From Bacteroidales bacterium (GTDB lineage: Bacteria > Bacteroidota > Bacteroidia > Bacteroidales > BM520), in contig JAEEQW010000015.1 in the NCBI GenBank assembly GCA_016285515.1, forward strand, positions 1 to 60,755: a DNA stretch of 60,755 nucleotides, read 5' to 3'. A model generated the notes under the pieces. The model saw only the letters and a program-made list of their open reading frames with translations, did not search any database and was not told where the DNA came from. Position numbers and translations under genes: made by a program. Of this stretch, positions 50,480-59,697 are shown piece by piece (the stretch's first letter is position 1; each line of letters starts with the position of its first letter).

Positions 50480-53400
50480 ATGCCAAACGATACAGTTACT
50501 TTTTTGATCAATATCAAGGGGAATGCGCAGGAAGGCATGGTTAATCTTGCCGGGAGTGCCCAGCAAATGACCAGGAATGTTTCGAAGTTATCCTCTATGG
50601 TTGATGAGATTGGAACCAAGATGTTTCGGTTCAACGAAATCACCCGTGGTATCCAAAGTCTGTCATCGTCCCTGCAGGAAATATACCAGCCTGGCATTGA
50701 ACTCAACACATCCCTTACCGACTTGTCGGCAATTACCGGCGAAACAGGAGAGGGACTGCGAAAGATTGAAAAATATGCCCGTGAGACCGCAAAGACCTTC
50801 GGCGGGTCCGCCGCACAGAGCGTGGAATCTTACAAGCTGTTACTGTCACAGTTGACACCCGAACTGTCGAAGTCACCGGAAGCGTTACGGAATATGGGCA
50901 ACAGTATTGCAATACTGTCAAAAACGATGGGGGGTGACACTGTTGCAGCAGCAGAGGTGCTGACTACAGCTCTCAATCAATATCAAGTGTCGATGGATGA
51001 TCCTATTATGGCGTCCGAAGAGATGGCAAGAATGATGAACGTGATGGCGGCGGCAGCAATGGAAGGGTCGGCAGAACTGCCACAGATCAAGTTGGCGCTG
51101 GAGAATGCGGGCATGGCAGCCAAAGCAGCCGGAGTGAACTTTGCCGAAACCAACGCTGCAATACAGGTGCTTGATAAGGCGGGCAAAAAGGGAGCTGAAG
51201 GCGGCGTTGCGTTGCGAAATGTGATGATGATTCTGTCGCGTGGCAGATTCCTGCCACCGAAAGTCCAGCAGGAACTTGAAGCTGCAGGTGTTGATATTGA
51301 TATACTGACTGACAAAAGTCTCAGTCTTACAGAACGTCTCAGACCTCTGCAAGGCATTATGGGTGATACGGCACTGATAACTAAGATATTCGGCATGGCC
51401 AATGCCAACGCAGCCACTGCATTGTTGTCGCAGCTGGACGAGGTTGACAGACTCACTGGTGTTATACAGGGGACAAATACTGCTGTTGACCAGGCAAATA
51501 TTGTTATGGACAGCTATGCTGAGAGGCAGGCGCGGATAAAGGCACAGTTTGACGACATCAAGACATCAATATTCACTGCTACCGGTGATTTGGGAATATG
51601 GATACAGACAGTGTCATCGGCAATGGTACCAGTATCACAACTGGTCCCATTGATTGCCGGCCTGACCAAAGGCATAACAGCGATGGCAACCGGTCTGATC
51701 AGACTGGTTGGCAGAATCGACTTGTCAGTCCTGTCAGTCAGGAGAATGCGGATACAGCTGCAGATGATGGCCATTGACATTAAAAAGGGAGAAATGGCGA
51801 ATCTCGGTTTTACAAGGAATGTCATAAGGGCCACTATGGCAGTCGGGAGGTTCGCCACAGTCGGACTTTACAATGCCGTAAAAGGCATTGTGCAGTACGT
51901 CAGGTCACTTGTTGCCGGAGGTGCAGCATCTGTGAAGTTCGCTGCACTGTCAAAGGCAAGTTTTGCCACGTTCCGGTTATCAGCTGTAACAGCCTGCAAA
52001 GCCGTTGGAATGGCAATAAAGGGCATACCTGTCTTAGGCTGGGTTGCAGCGGCCTCAGCAGCTGTAATAGGACTTATAAAACTGCTTCGCAGAACCAAAA
52101 ATTCGGTTGATGATATATCGGATTCATTCCGAAATGCTCAAGATGCAGCCAATGCCTACTACTCGGACGAAAGGATGAATCTTGACATGATGTTTGCCAA
52201 ACTCAGTCAGACCAACCCACAAAGCGCAGAGCGCAACAATCTTGTACGCGAGCTGAAGGACATGTATCCCGACCTTAACGAACAAATACTCGATGAGATT
52301 ACCAACACCAATGATTTGTCCTCCGCCTACGATGTACTGCTGTCAAAGATAATGCAGAGGGCTAAAATGGAAGCCAAGCAGTCACTGCTGAAGGATTATT
52401 ACGCTGAGATGGAGCCGGTGGAAGAAGTGATAGATGAGATTGTTAATGATAGGATTAACAGTCCGATGTATTCGCATTTAACCAGAAGTCAGATTCGTGA
52501 GGATGTTGTTAATGAACTGGAAAATATGCAGGGTGGAGAGGTCATAAGTGGCACCACGAAGTTCTTTGGATTTGAATCAGAGGTACTCGAACCATGGAAA
52601 CAGGCAAACCAACAGGTTACCAAGATACTCGACAGTATCAAACTGATGGATGTCAGTACGCCTGGTTATAACGGCAGTCACACTGTAACGGCAAACAACA
52701 ACAATACCACTAACAACAATACCACCAACAACAATAACAATACCACAAACAACAATAACATCAATATAGTTGATATTGTCCCTGTTGTCGAGCAGGCATC
52801 CAGTGGTATTGTTATGGGGGCCATCGATGGGACTAAAAACATAGTACCTGTCCAACCGGATTATGATGCAACTGATTACAACAGCACTGTCAACAATGTT
52901 GCACAAATACGCATTCCCGATTACACACCGATATTGTCGGAAATCAGGACATTTGCCAGCAGAATAGTTGACAATATGTTACGTATCAAAGCACCGCAGC
53001 AGACCACCAATACGACCACCAATGACAACCGGATTGTTGATACAGATGTCAATGAAAGCACATCGTATCTCAACAATAATGTCATCAATGAGGGTGACAC
53101 TGTGGAAAACAATGCAACCACAGATATTGCATTCCCTAAAATACGCATTCCCGATTACACACCGATATTGTTGGAAATTAGGACATTTGCCAGCAGAATA
53201 GTTGACAATATGTTACGCATCAAAGCACCGCAGCAGACCACCAATACGACTACAAATGACAACCGGATTGTTGATACAGATGTCAATGAAGGCACATCGT
53301 ATTTCAACAATAATATCACCAATGAGGGCGACACCGTCAGCACTGTCACCAATAACGAAGGCGACACTGTGGAAAACAACGAAACCGCCGGTATTGCATT

Positions 53401-53752
53401 CCCTAAAATACGCATTCCCGATTACATTCCGATTCTGTCGGAAATCAGGACATTTGTCAGCAAAATAGTTTTATATGTCAGCAGGCTGTCTGAGACCGGG
53501 CGTGTTGTGAATGCAGTAAGAGACACGCAGGATATAAGTGTCATTCCGGTGCCGGGGCAATCCGGTTCCACAAGCGACAACGACAACCGGCACAGCGTGA
53601 CCAACAATGTGACCAACAACGTGACAGTCGGTTCGCTCATAGGCAACAACACCAACATGTTCAACCAGGCAGCGGCGACTACAGCCGAGGATTTCATGGA
53701 GTTGCTGCGCCAGGTGTTGACAGAGATAAACGGAGATTACAAGTTAGTATAG
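50480..53752 (+). CDS. Tape measure protein
   Basis: The 1090-residue protein has the TP901-like core in the first third (GTKMFRFNEITRGIQSLSSS, SYKLLLSQLTPEL, ALNQYQVSMDDPIMASEEMA), hydrophobic helices about 395-540, a helical stretch, then an Asn/Thr-rich linker and long repeats near the C-terminus, ending in AEDFMELLRQVLTEINGDYK. It sets tail length and may help DNA entry. It is the largest phage gene in the window, as expected. Confidence 0.92.
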   Translation: MPNDTVTFLINIKGNAQEGMVNLAGSAQQMTRNVSKLSSMVDEIGTKMFRFNEITRGIQSLSSSLQEIYQPGIELNTSLTDLSAITGETGEGLRKIEKYARETAKTFGGSAAQSVESYKLLLSQLTPELSKSPEALRNMGNSIAILSKTMGGDTVAAAEVLTTALNQYQVSMDDPIMASEEMARMMNVMAAAAMEGSAELPQIKLALENAGMAAKAAGVNFAETNAAIQVLDKAGKKGAEGGVALRNVMMILSRGRFLPPKVQQELEAAGVDIDILTDKSLSLTERLRPLQGIMGDTALITKIFGMANANAATALLSQLDEVDRLTGVIQGTNTAVDQANIVMDSYAERQARIKAQFDDIKTSIFTATGDLGIWIQTVSSAMVPVSQLVPLIAGLTKGITAMATGLIRLVGRIDLSVLSVRRMRIQLQMMAIDIKKGEMANLGFTRNVIRATMAVGRFATVGLYNAVKGIVQYVRSLVAGGAASVKFAALSKASFATFRLSAVTACKAVGMAIKGIPVLGWVAAASAAVIGLIKLLRRTKNSVDDISDSFRNAQDAANAYYSDERMNLDMMFAKLSQTNPQSAERNNLVRELKDMYPDLNEQILDEITNTNDLSSAYDVLLSKIMQRAKMEAKQSLLKDYYAEMEPVEEVIDEIVNDRINSPMYSHLTRSQIREDVVNELENMQGGEVISGTTKFFGFESEVLEPWKQANQQVTKILDSIKLMDVSTPGYNGSHTVTANNNNTTNNNTTNNNNNTTNNNNINIVDIVPVVEQASSGIVMGAIDGTKNIVPVQPDYDATDYNSTVNNVAQIRIPDYTPILSEIRTFASRIVDNMLRIKAPQQTTNTTTNDNRIVDTDVNESTSYLNNNVINEGDTVENNATTDIAFPKIRIPDYTPILLEIRTFASRIVDNMLRIKAPQQTTNTTTNDNRIVDTDVNEGTSYFNNNITNEGDTVSTVTNNEGDTVENNETAGIAFPKIRIPDYIPILSEIRTFVSKIVLYVSRLSETGRVVNAVRDTQDISVIPVPGQSGSTSDNDNRHSVTNNVTNNVTVGSLIGNNTNMFNQAAATTAEDFMELLRQVLTEINGDYKLV
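52690..52762 (+). repeat. Asn/Thr low-complexity tract in the tape measure gene
   Basis: Repeated AACAACAATACC-type triplets encode runs of Asn and Thr (TANNNNTTNNNTTNNN pattern, about residues 737-761). Such tracts expand and contract by slippage. Confidence 0.8.
52907..53480 (+). repeat. Long in-frame tandem repeats in the tape measure gene
   Basis: The block starting ATACGCATTCCCGATTAC occurs at 52907, 53141 and 53408. The first period is 234 bp (78 codons, IRIPDYTPIL...). The second is 267 bp because of an extra 33-bp duplication of the EGDTV segment. The third copy is partial. Copies one and two are almost identical at the DNA level, so the duplication is recent. Confidence 0.9.
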
Positions 53753-53754
53753 CC

Positions 53755-54432
53755 ATGTCACAGATCAGTATATCATATAGCCAGAAATCAGAGCGTTACA
53801 GGTCAAACTCAATAGTCAGCGGACTGAATCATGAAGTTGCAGGTTTTGCGGTAAAATCGGCCAAATCAATTGCGTATGATGCAAGGCTCAAAGGTCAGAC
53901 TAAACCCGCATTCGTTAGTGATTATGCCGGCAGACTTGAACAGTATGATGATGCCGGCAACGATGAAGGTATCTTTAGTCTCGGTGGCAGCTCCACACAT
54001 ACAACTGCACCAGGCGACAAACTCTACAATGAAATTAAGCTGAAGACCAACGACGGTACGGAAATTCAGTTCATCGATGCAAAATGCAGCGTTACCACCG
54101 GAAACAACATTGTCAGGCAGAACATAACCGGCAGGGACGGAACTGTTAAGGAACTGATTAATGCCGATGACATAAAAATCACCATTTCAGGCAATTTGAT
54201 TTCGGATTCCCACAATGAATTTCCGCTGGACATGTTAAAGCAGCTTGTCGGAATTCTTTCATCTGAAGACACCGTACAGGTTGAAAGCATTCTGCTTAAT
54301 GATGTTTACGGGGTCACGAAAATGGTCCTAACAAAGGCTTTTTACAATCAGAACGAGGCAAGATATTGCAATGCTTTGCCTTTCTCTCTTGCTTTTGACA
54401 GCGATACTGATTACGATTTTGAAGTGAATTAA
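53755..54432 (+). CDS. Baseplate-region protein (DUF6046-like)
   Basis: The 225-residue protein follows the tape measure by 2 bp and precedes the hub protein. Its C-terminal half (EFPLDMLKQLVGILSSEDTV, LLNDVYGVTKMVLTKAFYNQ) resembles DUF6046 proteins of Bacteroidales phages, which take the place of Mu's gpN/DNA circularisation-type baseplate protein. Function is inferred from position. Confidence 0.6.
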   Translation: MSQISISYSQKSERYRSNSIVSGLNHEVAGFAVKSAKSIAYDARLKGQTKPAFVSDYAGRLEQYDDAGNDEGIFSLGGSSTHTTAPGDKLYNEIKLKTNDGTEIQFIDAKCSVTTGNNIVRQNITGRDGTVKELINADDIKITISGNLISDSHNEFPLDMLKQLVGILSSEDTVQVESILLNDVYGVTKMVLTKAFYNQNEARYCNALPFSLAFDSDTDYDFEVN

Positions 54433-54738
54433 TTAGTAAGACCTAAAGCGTATTTTAAAATCAGGATCATGGTCAACAAATTCAATTGTAAAATCAGGGT
54501 TGTGGTCAACAAACATCCATTCCCCACATTGGAATGCCCCATATTCTCTAACTTTCACAATAAGATCCTCATTAAAGTCAACAATTTCCACTCTAAAATC
54601 AGGATTACGGTCAACGATTTCCACACGGCCTGCAAGAAATATATCACCGCATTTGCAGTCCTCCTTATGGAACACAGGCCTGTCGCTGCTGAAAGCCACG
54701 GTAAGAAGAATGAACAATGAAACCATCAAACTTTTCAT
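54433..54738 (-). CDS. Secreted DUF6150-like protein, cargo gene in the tail operon
   Basis: The 101-residue protein has an N-terminal signal-type segment (MKSLMVSLFILLTVAFS), a CxC motif (EDCKCGDIF) and repeats of VD-x-NPDF-x-(V/I)-E-(I/F): VEIVDRNPDFRVEIVDFN, then FVDHNPDFTIEFVDHDPDFK. This beta-repeat is typical of DUF6150 proteins of Bacteroidetes. It is the only leftward gene in 16 kb of rightward tail genes, fits exactly between two of them, and has its own host-type -7 box. It is probably expressed by the lysogen and exported. Function is unknown. Confidence 0.75.
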   Translation of the reverse strand: MKSLMVSLFILLTVAFSSDRPVFHKEDCKCGDIFLAGRVEIVDRNPDFRVEIVDFNEDLIVKVREYGAFQCGEWMFVDHNPDFTIEFVDHDPDFKIRFRSY

Positions 54739-54741
54739 AGC

Positions 54742-55713
54742 ATGTTAGTTTTGGAATGTCATATTGAAATATCGGGTACAAAGATAGTAAAATTTGACTA
54801 TGTGACTGAGATTGCCGTAAAATCTTCAATCAATAGTTTTACCGGCACGGCAAAAATCACTGTGCCCCGCAAACTGCGGTTTGAAGGGAAGAGCCTGTCA
54901 GACTACATCAACATAGGTGATTCCGTCAAAATAAGCATGGGGTACAAAAAACACACCATTCAAACAGTCTTTGAAGGCTATATAAAGAGCATTTCAAGCA
55001 CGACTCCGATAGTGATAGAGTGTGAGGATGAAGCATACAAGTTGAAGCTGAAGCGTGTGGACAACGAATATACAGACAACTTCAGCCTCAATTATTTTGC
55101 CAAGAAATACTGTGGTGAATATACCAGCGTCATGTCAGACTTGGAGCTTGGAGTCATGCGTATATGGAATAAAAGCATTGCAGAGGTGTTTGAGTATCTG
55201 GCATCGAAATACCCGGTCCACTTCTTCTTCCGGGAAGGCAAGCTGTATGGTGAATCTTACGATGATATCCTGACCCCACAGAACACCATCACGCTGACAT
55301 ACGGAAGCAACATCATAAGCGACACACTCCAATATTTGGAAGGGGACAAAGTCAAGGTTGCAGTTAAGGCCAAGGTTATGACATCGGGCAACAAGATGCT
55401 TGAATATGTCACACCAGGTGAGGCCAAGTCCGGAGGATACGATGTCAAGACATTTTACTACCCGTCGGCCAAAAGTGTAAGCGACCTCAAGGCACTTGCC
55501 GAGAAGCAGCTGGCAGGAATGCGTGTCAACAGCATGAAAGGCAGTATCACAACATTTGGAATACCTTTCGTGAGACCTGGCGACACGGTGGTTTTATCCG
55601 ACAGCGTCAATATTGAGCGTGACGGCAAGAAATTCCGGATTGATGCAATTGAGTACAAATTCGGCAAAGGCGGATACAGACAGACAATATATCCGGGAAA
55701 GGAGATACAGTGA
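54742..55713 (+). CDS. Baseplate hub protein (gpD/gp44-like)
   Basis: The 323-residue protein has the fold pattern of late-control D/Mu gp44 hubs: LSDYINIGDSVKISMGYKKH, TVFEGYIKSISSTTPIVIEC, YPVHFFFREGKLYGESYDD, FGIPFVRPGDTVVLSDS. The trimer links tail tube and spike. Its stop overlaps the spike start (TGATG). Its start lies 4 bp from the divergent cargo gene. Confidence 0.75.
   Translation: MLVLECHIEISGTKIVKFDYVTEIAVKSSINSFTGTAKITVPRKLRFEGKSLSDYINIGDSVKISMGYKKHTIQTVFEGYIKSISSTTPIVIECEDEAYKLKLKRVDNEYTDNFSLNYFAKKYCGEYTSVMSDLELGVMRIWNKSIAEVFEYLASKYPVHFFFREGKLYGESYDDILTPQNTITLTYGSNIISDTLQYLEGDKVKVAVKAKVMTSGNKMLEYVTPGEAKSGGYDVKTFYYPSAKSVSDLKALAEKQLAGMRVNSMKGSITTFGIPFVRPGDTVVLSDSVNIERDGKKFRIDAIEYKFGKGGYRQTIYPGKEIQ
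54779..54786 (-). promoter_or_regulatory. -7 box for the DUF6150-like gene
   Basis: Minus-strand TATCTTTG matches TAnnTTTG, 40 bp upstream of the ATG at 54738. It lies inside the coding start of the opposite hub gene. No -33 box is evident. Confidence 0.45.
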
Positions 55714-56207
55714 TGAATGATGCCAAATCTGACATAAGGCGGATAATACAGGAACTGGCAGGACAGCGTCAGCCGGTGACATTAATCTGCAAGGTGACAA
55801 GTGTCAATGAGAGCAAATGCGATGTGGAGCCGTTGGACGGCGCACTTTTGAAGGATGTCCGACTGAATGCCAGTGTGGACCAATTCAATGGGCTAAGGAT
55901 AACCCCTAAGAAGGACAGTTACGTACTTGTAACCATGCTGTCCGAGACCGATGCATTCGTGTCCATGTATTCTGACATCGACAAAATAGAGTTCGACGGA
56001 GCAGGCGGGATTAAGGTTGAGATAAAGGACGACCACATATCGTTGAAAAACGACAAAACGTCATTAAAGGATGAAGTGGATGATTTGCTTGATACCCTGA
56101 TTAATGCCAAGATAGCAACCCCTGCAGGACTTGGCTTATTCAATGGGGATGTTATCACCAAGCTAACCCAAATAAAAACTAACTTAAATAATTTATTGGA
56201 AGATTAA
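55713..56207 (+). CDS. Baseplate spike/assembly protein (gpV/gp45-like)
   Basis: The 164-residue protein has an OB-fold-like N-terminus (PVTLICKVTSVNESKCDVEP, KKDSYVLVTMLSETDAFVSM) and a beta-helical or coiled tail (GGIKVEIKDDHISLKNDKTS), like membrane-piercing gpV/Mu gp45 proteins. It follows the hub gene by overlap. Confidence 0.7.
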   Translation: MNDAKSDIRRIIQELAGQRQPVTLICKVTSVNESKCDVEPLDGALLKDVRLNASVDQFNGLRITPKKDSYVLVTMLSETDAFVSMYSDIDKIEFDGAGGIKVEIKDDHISLKNDKTSLKDEVDDLLDTLINAKIATPAGLGLFNGDVITKLTQIKTNLNNLLED

Positions 56208-56208
56208 G

Positions 56209-56424
56209 ATGCTGAATCAAGAATTGCTAAAAAAGCAGCTGAGCAGTCTGTTGAAGGACTGCGTCAATAACGAGAGGGAGCCTGATTACTTTGCCGGAGA
56301 GTTGGCAAAGATAATCACCAACTACATTAAGACAGCGACAGTAAACGCGGGGATACCGGTTGCCACGGCAGGTACTGCAGTGTCACAGACCGGTGCCACG
56401 ACAGGTCCGGGAACATTAAGCTGA
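56209..56424 (+). CDS. Small baseplate-region protein
   Basis: 71 residues with a helical start (MLNQELLKKQLSSLLKDCVN) and a Gly/Thr/Ala-rich end (TATVNAGIPVATAGTAVSQT). Similar small proteins sit between spike and gpW-like genes in other contractile phages. No family is recognised. Confidence 0.6.
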   Translation: MLNQELLKKQLSSLLKDCVNNEREPDYFAGELAKIITNYIKTATVNAGIPVATAGTAVSQTGATTGPGTLS

Positions 56425-56432
56425 TAATTATT

Positions 56433-56711
56433 ATGACAGGAATATTGACAGACGACAACGGACAGATACTGTTCAGCGGGCACGATTTCGCGCTGGGCGA
56501 AATCAGCACCCAAACTGCCCAGGCTATAATGGAAGCACAGCCAGGCGAGTTTAAAAGCTCGCCACTGCTTGGAGTCGGAATAGCAAAATATCTCAAATCA
56601 CCCAAGAACCAGAAGTTAAAAAATACCATAAGAGACAATATGCGACTGGGGCTTATAGAGATATCATCGGTCGATTTTGACGGAGACAACATTTTAATAA
56701 AACTTAAGTGA
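56433..56711 (+). CDS. Baseplate wedge protein (gp46/gpW-like)
   Basis: 92 residues (MTGILTDDNGQILFSGHDFA, then AQAIMEAQPGEFKSSPLLGV) in the slot of Mu gp46 or T4 gp25-like wedge proteins, between spike and gpJ-like genes. The conserved EFKS-P--GVG motif supports this. Confidence 0.7.
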   Translation: MTGILTDDNGQILFSGHDFALGEISTQTAQAIMEAQPGEFKSSPLLGVGIAKYLKSPKNQKLKNTIRDNMRLGLIEISSVDFDGDNILIKLK

Positions 56712-56712
56712 C

Positions 56713-57552
56713 ATGAAGACGATAAAGGAGATAAAAGCCGAAATGACATCGGCAATACTCGGCAACGAGGAGCTGAGCCTGGCTTTGGATCTTAATCCTG
56801 AAACAGCCTGGGAGAAGCAGGTGAGTGCCGCATCGGTGATAGACATACTGCTGACAATTATAGCGACGACATATTACGCCCTCAACTGGATGTTTGAGAC
56901 GTACAAGGAGGAGACGACCGAAAAAGTACGTGCTGTCTTGCCTGGAACCGTACAATGGTACTATGAGAAGGCAATAGCATTCCGGTACGGCGAAAGTGTC
57001 AATGATGACGGCATCTACGAGACAGAACTTGCAGATGACAGCGTAAGGATTGTTAAGATGTGCTCGGTTGTGGAAGAATATGGCGGTTTGCTTATCAAAG
57101 TCAGCAAGGACAATCTCGTCCCGCTCACTGGAGCCGAACTCGATGCCTTCAGAAGTTATATGTACGATGTCAAATTTGCGGGAGTGCAGATAACGGTGAT
57201 AAGCAGCGATCCTGACACAATGAATATCAGTATAAATATAAAGCGTAATGCCATGACACTTCCATCGGTTGAAAATGACGCAAAGCCTGCGCTTATAACG
57301 GCCATCACTGACTATCTGATACGCATACAGCCCGGCGGCATACTCAACAAGACGCAGCTGACAAACGCCATGCTTGCTGTTGACGGAATTGAGGACGTGG
57401 TGATTGTGGATTGTTACTTTACCCGCTATGACGGCCTCGGCACGGTCTCTTATCTCGTAAATTCGGAGACCGGATATGATGTGCAGAACTACAATGCATA
57501 TTCCGCCGGTATCGCACTGGACATTATTGCAGTAGGAGAAATAATAAACTGA
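56713..57552 (+). CDS. Baseplate J-like protein (Mu gp47-like)
   Basis: The 279-residue protein shows baseplate J features: an early helical part (ASVIDILLTIIATTYYALNW), VQWYYEKAIAF, and the central AFRSYMYDVKFAGVQITVIS with MNISINIKRNAMTLPS. It forms the outer wedge of the baseplate. Confidence 0.82.
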   Translation: MKTIKEIKAEMTSAILGNEELSLALDLNPETAWEKQVSAASVIDILLTIIATTYYALNWMFETYKEETTEKVRAVLPGTVQWYYEKAIAFRYGESVNDDGIYETELADDSVRIVKMCSVVEEYGGLLIKVSKDNLVPLTGAELDAFRSYMYDVKFAGVQITVISSDPDTMNISINIKRNAMTLPSVENDAKPALITAITDYLIRIQPGGILNKTQLTNAMLAVDGIEDVVIVDCYFTRYDGLGTVSYLVNSETGYDVQNYNAYSAGIALDIIAVGEIIN

Positions 57553-57557
57553 CAGAT

Positions 57558-58076
57558 ATGGGAAAATACGACATAAACTATAGAGGCCCAAACCTTATCC
57601 CGCCATATAATGACAGGCTGTCCGAGATACTGTTGCCTTTCAAGTTGCGAAAAAGCAGGCTGCTTTCATTGTTATGGTGCATAAACGCACCTATAAGGAG
57701 GATGCTCGGTGAGTTCAGGGCATATCGGAGGGATATGGACTACAGGATGGCACACACCGGGCAGAGGATAGTGCTGCAGCATGTTTTGCGTGAGAAACTT
57801 AACAACAACAATATCAATGTGGTTGACAGCTTCAACTATCAGGAAGAGTTTGTTCCGCCATCAGCCGACGGTGAACTGATCAATTACCAGTTCCACGTGC
57901 CCGCAGATTCGTCAGGCATACAAATACTGATAGGCAACAGGCATACATATAATGAGTATGAGAACTTCAAGGTTGAGGTTCCGTCAGGATTTACCGACCA
58001 GCAAAAGAAATTGGTGGCAGACATAGTTGATTTGTACAAAATTGCAGGAAAAACATATAAAATAGTAACTATATGA
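57558..58076 (+). CDS. Tail protein (Mu gp48/gpI-like)
   Basis: The 172-residue protein has an N-terminal basic helical region (RLSEILLPFKLRKSRLLSLL) and a beta-rich remainder. It sits between the J-like protein and the fibre genes, the usual gpI/gp48 slot. Its stop overlaps the next start (ATGA). Confidence 0.65.
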   Translation: MGKYDINYRGPNLIPPYNDRLSEILLPFKLRKSRLLSLLWCINAPIRRMLGEFRAYRRDMDYRMAHTGQRIVLQHVLREKLNNNNINVVDSFNYQEEFVPPSADGELINYQFHVPADSSGIQILIGNRHTYNEYENFKVEVPSGFTDQQKKLVADIVDLYKIAGKTYKIVTI

Positions 58077-58930
58077 AAAGATTAGACACTCATTCCAGTG
58101 AAGCAGGGAGAATGCCCTTATGGACAAAAGACTTCGACTTTTTGCAGGACTCATACAAAGAAGTGCTGACGGCACTGATTAAGGATTTTGGCCTCGGCAA
58201 AACGAACTTCATCATATCCGGTTGCAAAATCACGCATTCGGGTTCATTATTGGACATGGAAGCCGGATGGGCATATTTCTGCGGCGAGATACTACCTGTG
58301 CACGCATTGCATACAACCACCAACCTTGCGGATCCAATCATCTATTTTACCAAGATAGATTATATCAACCCTGAGGGCTTGAGGAACTATGTCATGTCAG
58401 ATAATTCCACCATAGCCAGGAACACCTATTCCGACCCTTATCTAAATCCTCAAGTGGCCGACAACCAGTCAACATATTATCTTGGTATAAAAGAAGGGTT
58501 CTGCACACTTGCCGAAAGGTTGCGAAAAGGCATATCTCTTACGGAGTCTGAATGGACAGCCGCTTCATCAGCCGGGTATAATATCTATTACAAGCAGGTC
58601 GGCAAAATGGTGTTTCTTAAGGGGTATGCATACAGTCAGGTGTCTCTTAACGCTGTGTATGTTGCCGACCAGCTTCCACGTCCTGCCGTGTCGGGCGAGT
58701 TCTACCCTTTTGTAGGTATGAATAATGATGATGATGATGGCGTCGAGCTACCAACATCAGTGCAGCTTATTGATGATGGCATACATGGTAAGATATGGGC
58801 TGAGGGCACCAATTTGACACTGTTGCGAGTGGGTCATATAATGTATCTTGCAGCAGAGCCTTACAGAGAACAAGACGGCACAACGCTACAGAACACCCTT
58901 GAAGGAGGTCAGGAGGGCAATGAAAGCTAA
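58073..58930 (+). CDS. Baseplate/tail-fibre-associated protein
   Basis: The 285-residue protein (MKRLDTHSSEAGRMPLWTKD, FDFLQDSYKEVLTALIKDFG) matches the start of fibre-network proteins of Bacteroidales phages. It has beta-rich segments and a DDDDDG acidic patch (about residue 219). Adsorption role is inferred from position. Confidence 0.6.
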   Translation: MKRLDTHSSEAGRMPLWTKDFDFLQDSYKEVLTALIKDFGLGKTNFIISGCKITHSGSLLDMEAGWAYFCGEILPVHALHTTTNLADPIIYFTKIDYINPEGLRNYVMSDNSTIARNTYSDPYLNPQVADNQSTYYLGIKEGFCTLAERLRKGISLTESEWTAASSAGYNIYYKQVGKMVFLKGYAYSQVSLNAVYVADQLPRPAVSGEFYPFVGMNNDDDDGVELPTSVQLIDDGIHGKIWAEGTNLTLLRVGHIMYLAAEPYREQDGTTLQNTLEGGQEGNES

Positions 58931-59135
58931 GGTGATACCGATGGAACGTCAGAATCTGATAGACTTGTCTATTCAGTATTGTGGAGACATTGAGCACGCA
59001 TTTAAAATTGCATCGCTCAATGATATGGATGTATGTTGTGAAGGTGACGGCTTCATGTATGTTCCTGTGATGCGGCCTACGATGACAACAACATTTTTTT
59101 TAGCTAATAAAATATATCCGGCAAGTGAGTCGTGA
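58920..59135 (+). CDS. Small protein with a YG-type repeat motif
   Basis: 71 residues from the ATG overlapping the previous stop by 11 bp. It carries one copy of QNLIDLSIQYCGDIEHAFKI then ASLNDMDV, a motif seen in LysM-like segments of Bacteroidales phage tail proteins (DIALQ-YG--E--F-LA--N). The next gene has two further copies. Confidence 0.6.
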   Translation: MKAKVIPMERQNLIDLSIQYCGDIEHAFKIASLNDMDVCCEGDGFMYVPVMRPTMTTTFFLANKIYPASES

Positions 59136-59697
59136 CCTGTTTGACATATCACTGCAATATTGTGGCAACTTGGAAAGTGCCTGTCTTTTGTCAGCTATTA
59201 ACGATATTGGTATTACCGATATCGTTACCAACATTATCGAGGTTGTGACTAAAGACAATGTTGTGACCTCGGAATACCGGGCAAGGCGTATTAAGCCGGC
59301 AACATATATAAATGAAGAACATCCGGCAACATCTGTTGATGAAAGAAATGTTGTTAAAATTATCCGGAAACAACATGTGGAGCGATACAACCGCTGCCTT
59401 GACCGCCAGACGATTTTTGACTATGCGCTGCAGCATTACGGTGATGCGGCTGCCGCGTTCAAATTAAGTTCCCAAACAGATGCAAGTGTTACAGATCCGC
59501 AGCCGTCATCAATATTTAAATACCGATTAAATGTCAATAAAAGAATATTGAAACACTATACAGGTTATGGCATAAAACCAGCAACAGACCTTTGTCTCGA
59601 TGATGAACTGTCATCCATGACGCTGGCAGCATATTATACCATTGTGAAGTACATTATTCCTGAATATTCAGAAACAAAATATTATACAATACCATGA
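59125..59697 (+). CDS. Tail protein with two YG-type motifs (GTG start)
   Basis: The 190-residue protein starts at a GTG overlapping the preceding TGA. It holds FDISLQYCGNLESACLLSAI near its N-terminus and FDYALQHYGDAAAAFKLSSQ near residues 95-115, the same motif as in the gene before. The rest is beta-rich. It ends ATGA-coupled to the collagen-like fibre gene. It is likely a fibre-base or LysM-like attachment protein. Confidence 0.6.
   Translation: MSRDLFDISLQYCGNLESACLLSAINDIGITDIVTNIIEVVTKDNVVTSEYRARRIKPATYINEEHPATSVDERNVVKIIRKQHVERYNRCLDRQTIFDYALQHYGDAAAAFKLSSQTDASVTDPQPSSIFKYRLNVNKRILKHYTGYGIKPATDLCLDDELSSMTLAAYYTIVKYIIPEYSETKYYTIP

Noticed and set aside
56704..57591. 295-codon minus-strand frame opposite the baseplate J-like gene
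   Set aside because: The plus strand encodes a recognisable baseplate protein in an unbroken overlapping operon; the opposite frame is His/Cys/Tyr-rich noise.
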